A program made the position numbers and the translations under genes. Shown here one piece after another: positions 14,146-14,862 of a stretch of DNA of 14,862 nucleotides; within the stretch, counting starts at the first letter, position 1; the number at the start of each line of letters is the position of its first letter. Below the pieces are notes generated by a model. That model did not search any database. It was not told the origin of the DNA and saw only the letters and a list, made by a program, of their open reading frames with translations. The stretch is from JACMJP01 sp046160675. Its GTDB lineage: Bacteria; Bacteroidota; Bacteroidia; Chitinophagales; BACL12. The stretch lies in the NCBI GenBank assembly GCA_046160675.1, contig JBJXHH010000013.1, positions 1-14,862 of the forward strand. The letters run 5' to 3'.

Positions 14146-14862
14146 TTAAACTAAGTAAATACCATCCTGCCTGAGGTCAATAAGTCTTTGCCGGTATAAT
14201 GCACCGACAGATTTTTTGAATGTTTTTTTACTCATACTGAGCCGTTGTGCAATTTCTTCAGGATCGCTGTTGTCATGTAAATCAAGAAAGCCATTATGCA
14301 TTTTAAGGTATTTTAGAATTACCTCGCTGCTTGGTTCTATATTTTTATATCCCGATTGGTGTAACCGCAAATCTATTTTATTATCTTCCCTGATACTTTT
14401 TATATACCCTGATAATTGATCCCCGATATGTATTTGCTGAAATATTTCGTTATGATATAAAAGTCCTTCGTATTTATGATTAATGATTGCGCTGAAACCC
14501 ATTTGCGTTTCTTTATAGATCAATAAATTCACTTTCTCATTTTCCTGAACATCAAGATCATCGTTGTTTAAAAACTTATAAATATTTCCTGACGCTGTCA
14601 GCCGTTCTGTTCCTGCATCAAGATATAAATACACAACATATCTTTTGCCTGCTATCATTTTTTCGGGTTGTTCTTTAAACGGAACAAACAAATCTTTTTC
14701 AAGGCCCCAATTTAAAAAAGCCCCTACCTGGTTTGACTCCTTCACCTGTAAAAATGCAAATTCATTCAATTTAATAAAAGGTTCAAGCGTAGTAGCAATT
14801 ACTCTTTCTTCTGAATCTTTATAAATAAAAACTTCAGCTTCGCCACCAACTTTAAATTCGGG
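14146..14862 (-). CDS. CvfB/YitL-type S1 RNA-binding protein, 5' end cut by the window edge
   Basis: The frame is open to the right edge; 238 C-terminal residues are visible and the true start lies outside. A TTG at 14769 is internal, because the 31 codons before it read as normal family sequence (AEVFIYKDSEERVIATT). The family signature FAFLQVKESNQVGAFLNWG, then LEKDLFVPFKEQ and YVVYLYLD, marks the S1-like domains of CvfB (conserved virulence factor B, YitL). A further S1-like repeat (MGFSAIINHKYEGLLYHNEI, then GDQLSGYIKSIREDNKIDLRL) and a C-terminal winged helix (EEIAQRLSMSKKTFKKSV, ending LIDLRQDGIYLV) follow. Members bind RNA and affect gene expression in Gram-positive bacteria; the role in Bacteroidota is not known. 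Gene order links it to nothing nearby. Confidence 0.9.
   Translation of the reverse strand, partial: PEFKVGGEAEVFIYKDSEERVIATTLEPFIKLNEFAFLQVKESNQVGAFLNWGLEKDLFVPFKEQPEKMIAGKRYVVYLYLDAGTERLTASGNIYKFLNNDDLDVQENEKVNLLIYKETQMGFSAIINHKYEGLLYHNEIFQQIHIGDQLSGYIKSIREDNKIDLRLHQSGYKNIEPSSEVILKYLKMHNGFLDLHDNSDPEEIAQRLSMSKKTFKKSVGALYRQRLIDLRQDGIYLV

Noticed and set aside
14769..14862. Start of the CvfB gene at the TTG at 14769
   Set aside because: The frame stays open to the window edge and the 31 codons before it read as family-like sequence, so the TTG is an internal leucine codon.

Overview
The window looks like chromosomal DNA from a member of the Bacteroidota, most likely a Chitinophagaceae-like or related soil/freshwater genus. 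This rests on the AT-rich composition, the near absence of Shine-Dalgarno sequences, several matches to the Bacteroidota promoter pattern (TTTG, about 19 nt, TAnnTTTG), and lipoprotein forms of respiratory proteins. The genus is an inference. No tRNA, rRNA, CRISPR array, IS element or phage gene was seen, and no stretch over 300 nt lacks a gene.

The core is a minus-strand cluster for nitrous oxide respiration (9336 down to 3062): a monoheme cytochrome c lipoprotein, clade II nosZ, a membrane protein (called NosB-like here) running in frame into NosL, then nosD, nosF and nosY. The cytochrome probably delivers electrons to CuA of NosZ, which reduces N2O to N2 at its CuZ cluster. NosL and NosDFY serve copper and sulfur supply for CuZ. 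All seven CuZ histidines and all CuA ligands can be assigned in NosZ. Two features stand out. The NosB-like/NosL reading frame is joined at a run of seven A; with six A, two separate genes with a classical ATGA stop/start overlap would result, and the NosL part still carries its own lipoprotein signal. Also, a perfect 13-bp hairpin followed by a U-run lies directly after nosZ and should attenuate transcription of the accessory genes. No nirS, nirK, nor, nosR or nosX is present.

Left of the nos cluster are a partial Wzx-like polysaccharide flippase (cut by the left edge), a short single-stranded-DNA-binding protein without the usual acidic tail, a small zinc-ribbon protein of unknown function, and heme A synthase (ctaA), which converges with nosY so tightly that their stop codons overlap. 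Right of it, on the plus strand, are rmlA (dTDP-glucose synthesis), galE (UDP-galactose epimerase), a TerC-family membrane protein and a TMEM175-type potassium channel. A saccharopine-dehydrogenase-like gene converges with the last of these, again with overlapping stops. The right edge cuts a CvfB/YitL-type S1 RNA-binding protein.

Several apparent starts were corrected: ssb, nosZ, rmlA and the saccharopine-dehydrogenase-like gene are shortened to better starts, and the CvfB gene is treated as running off the right edge.
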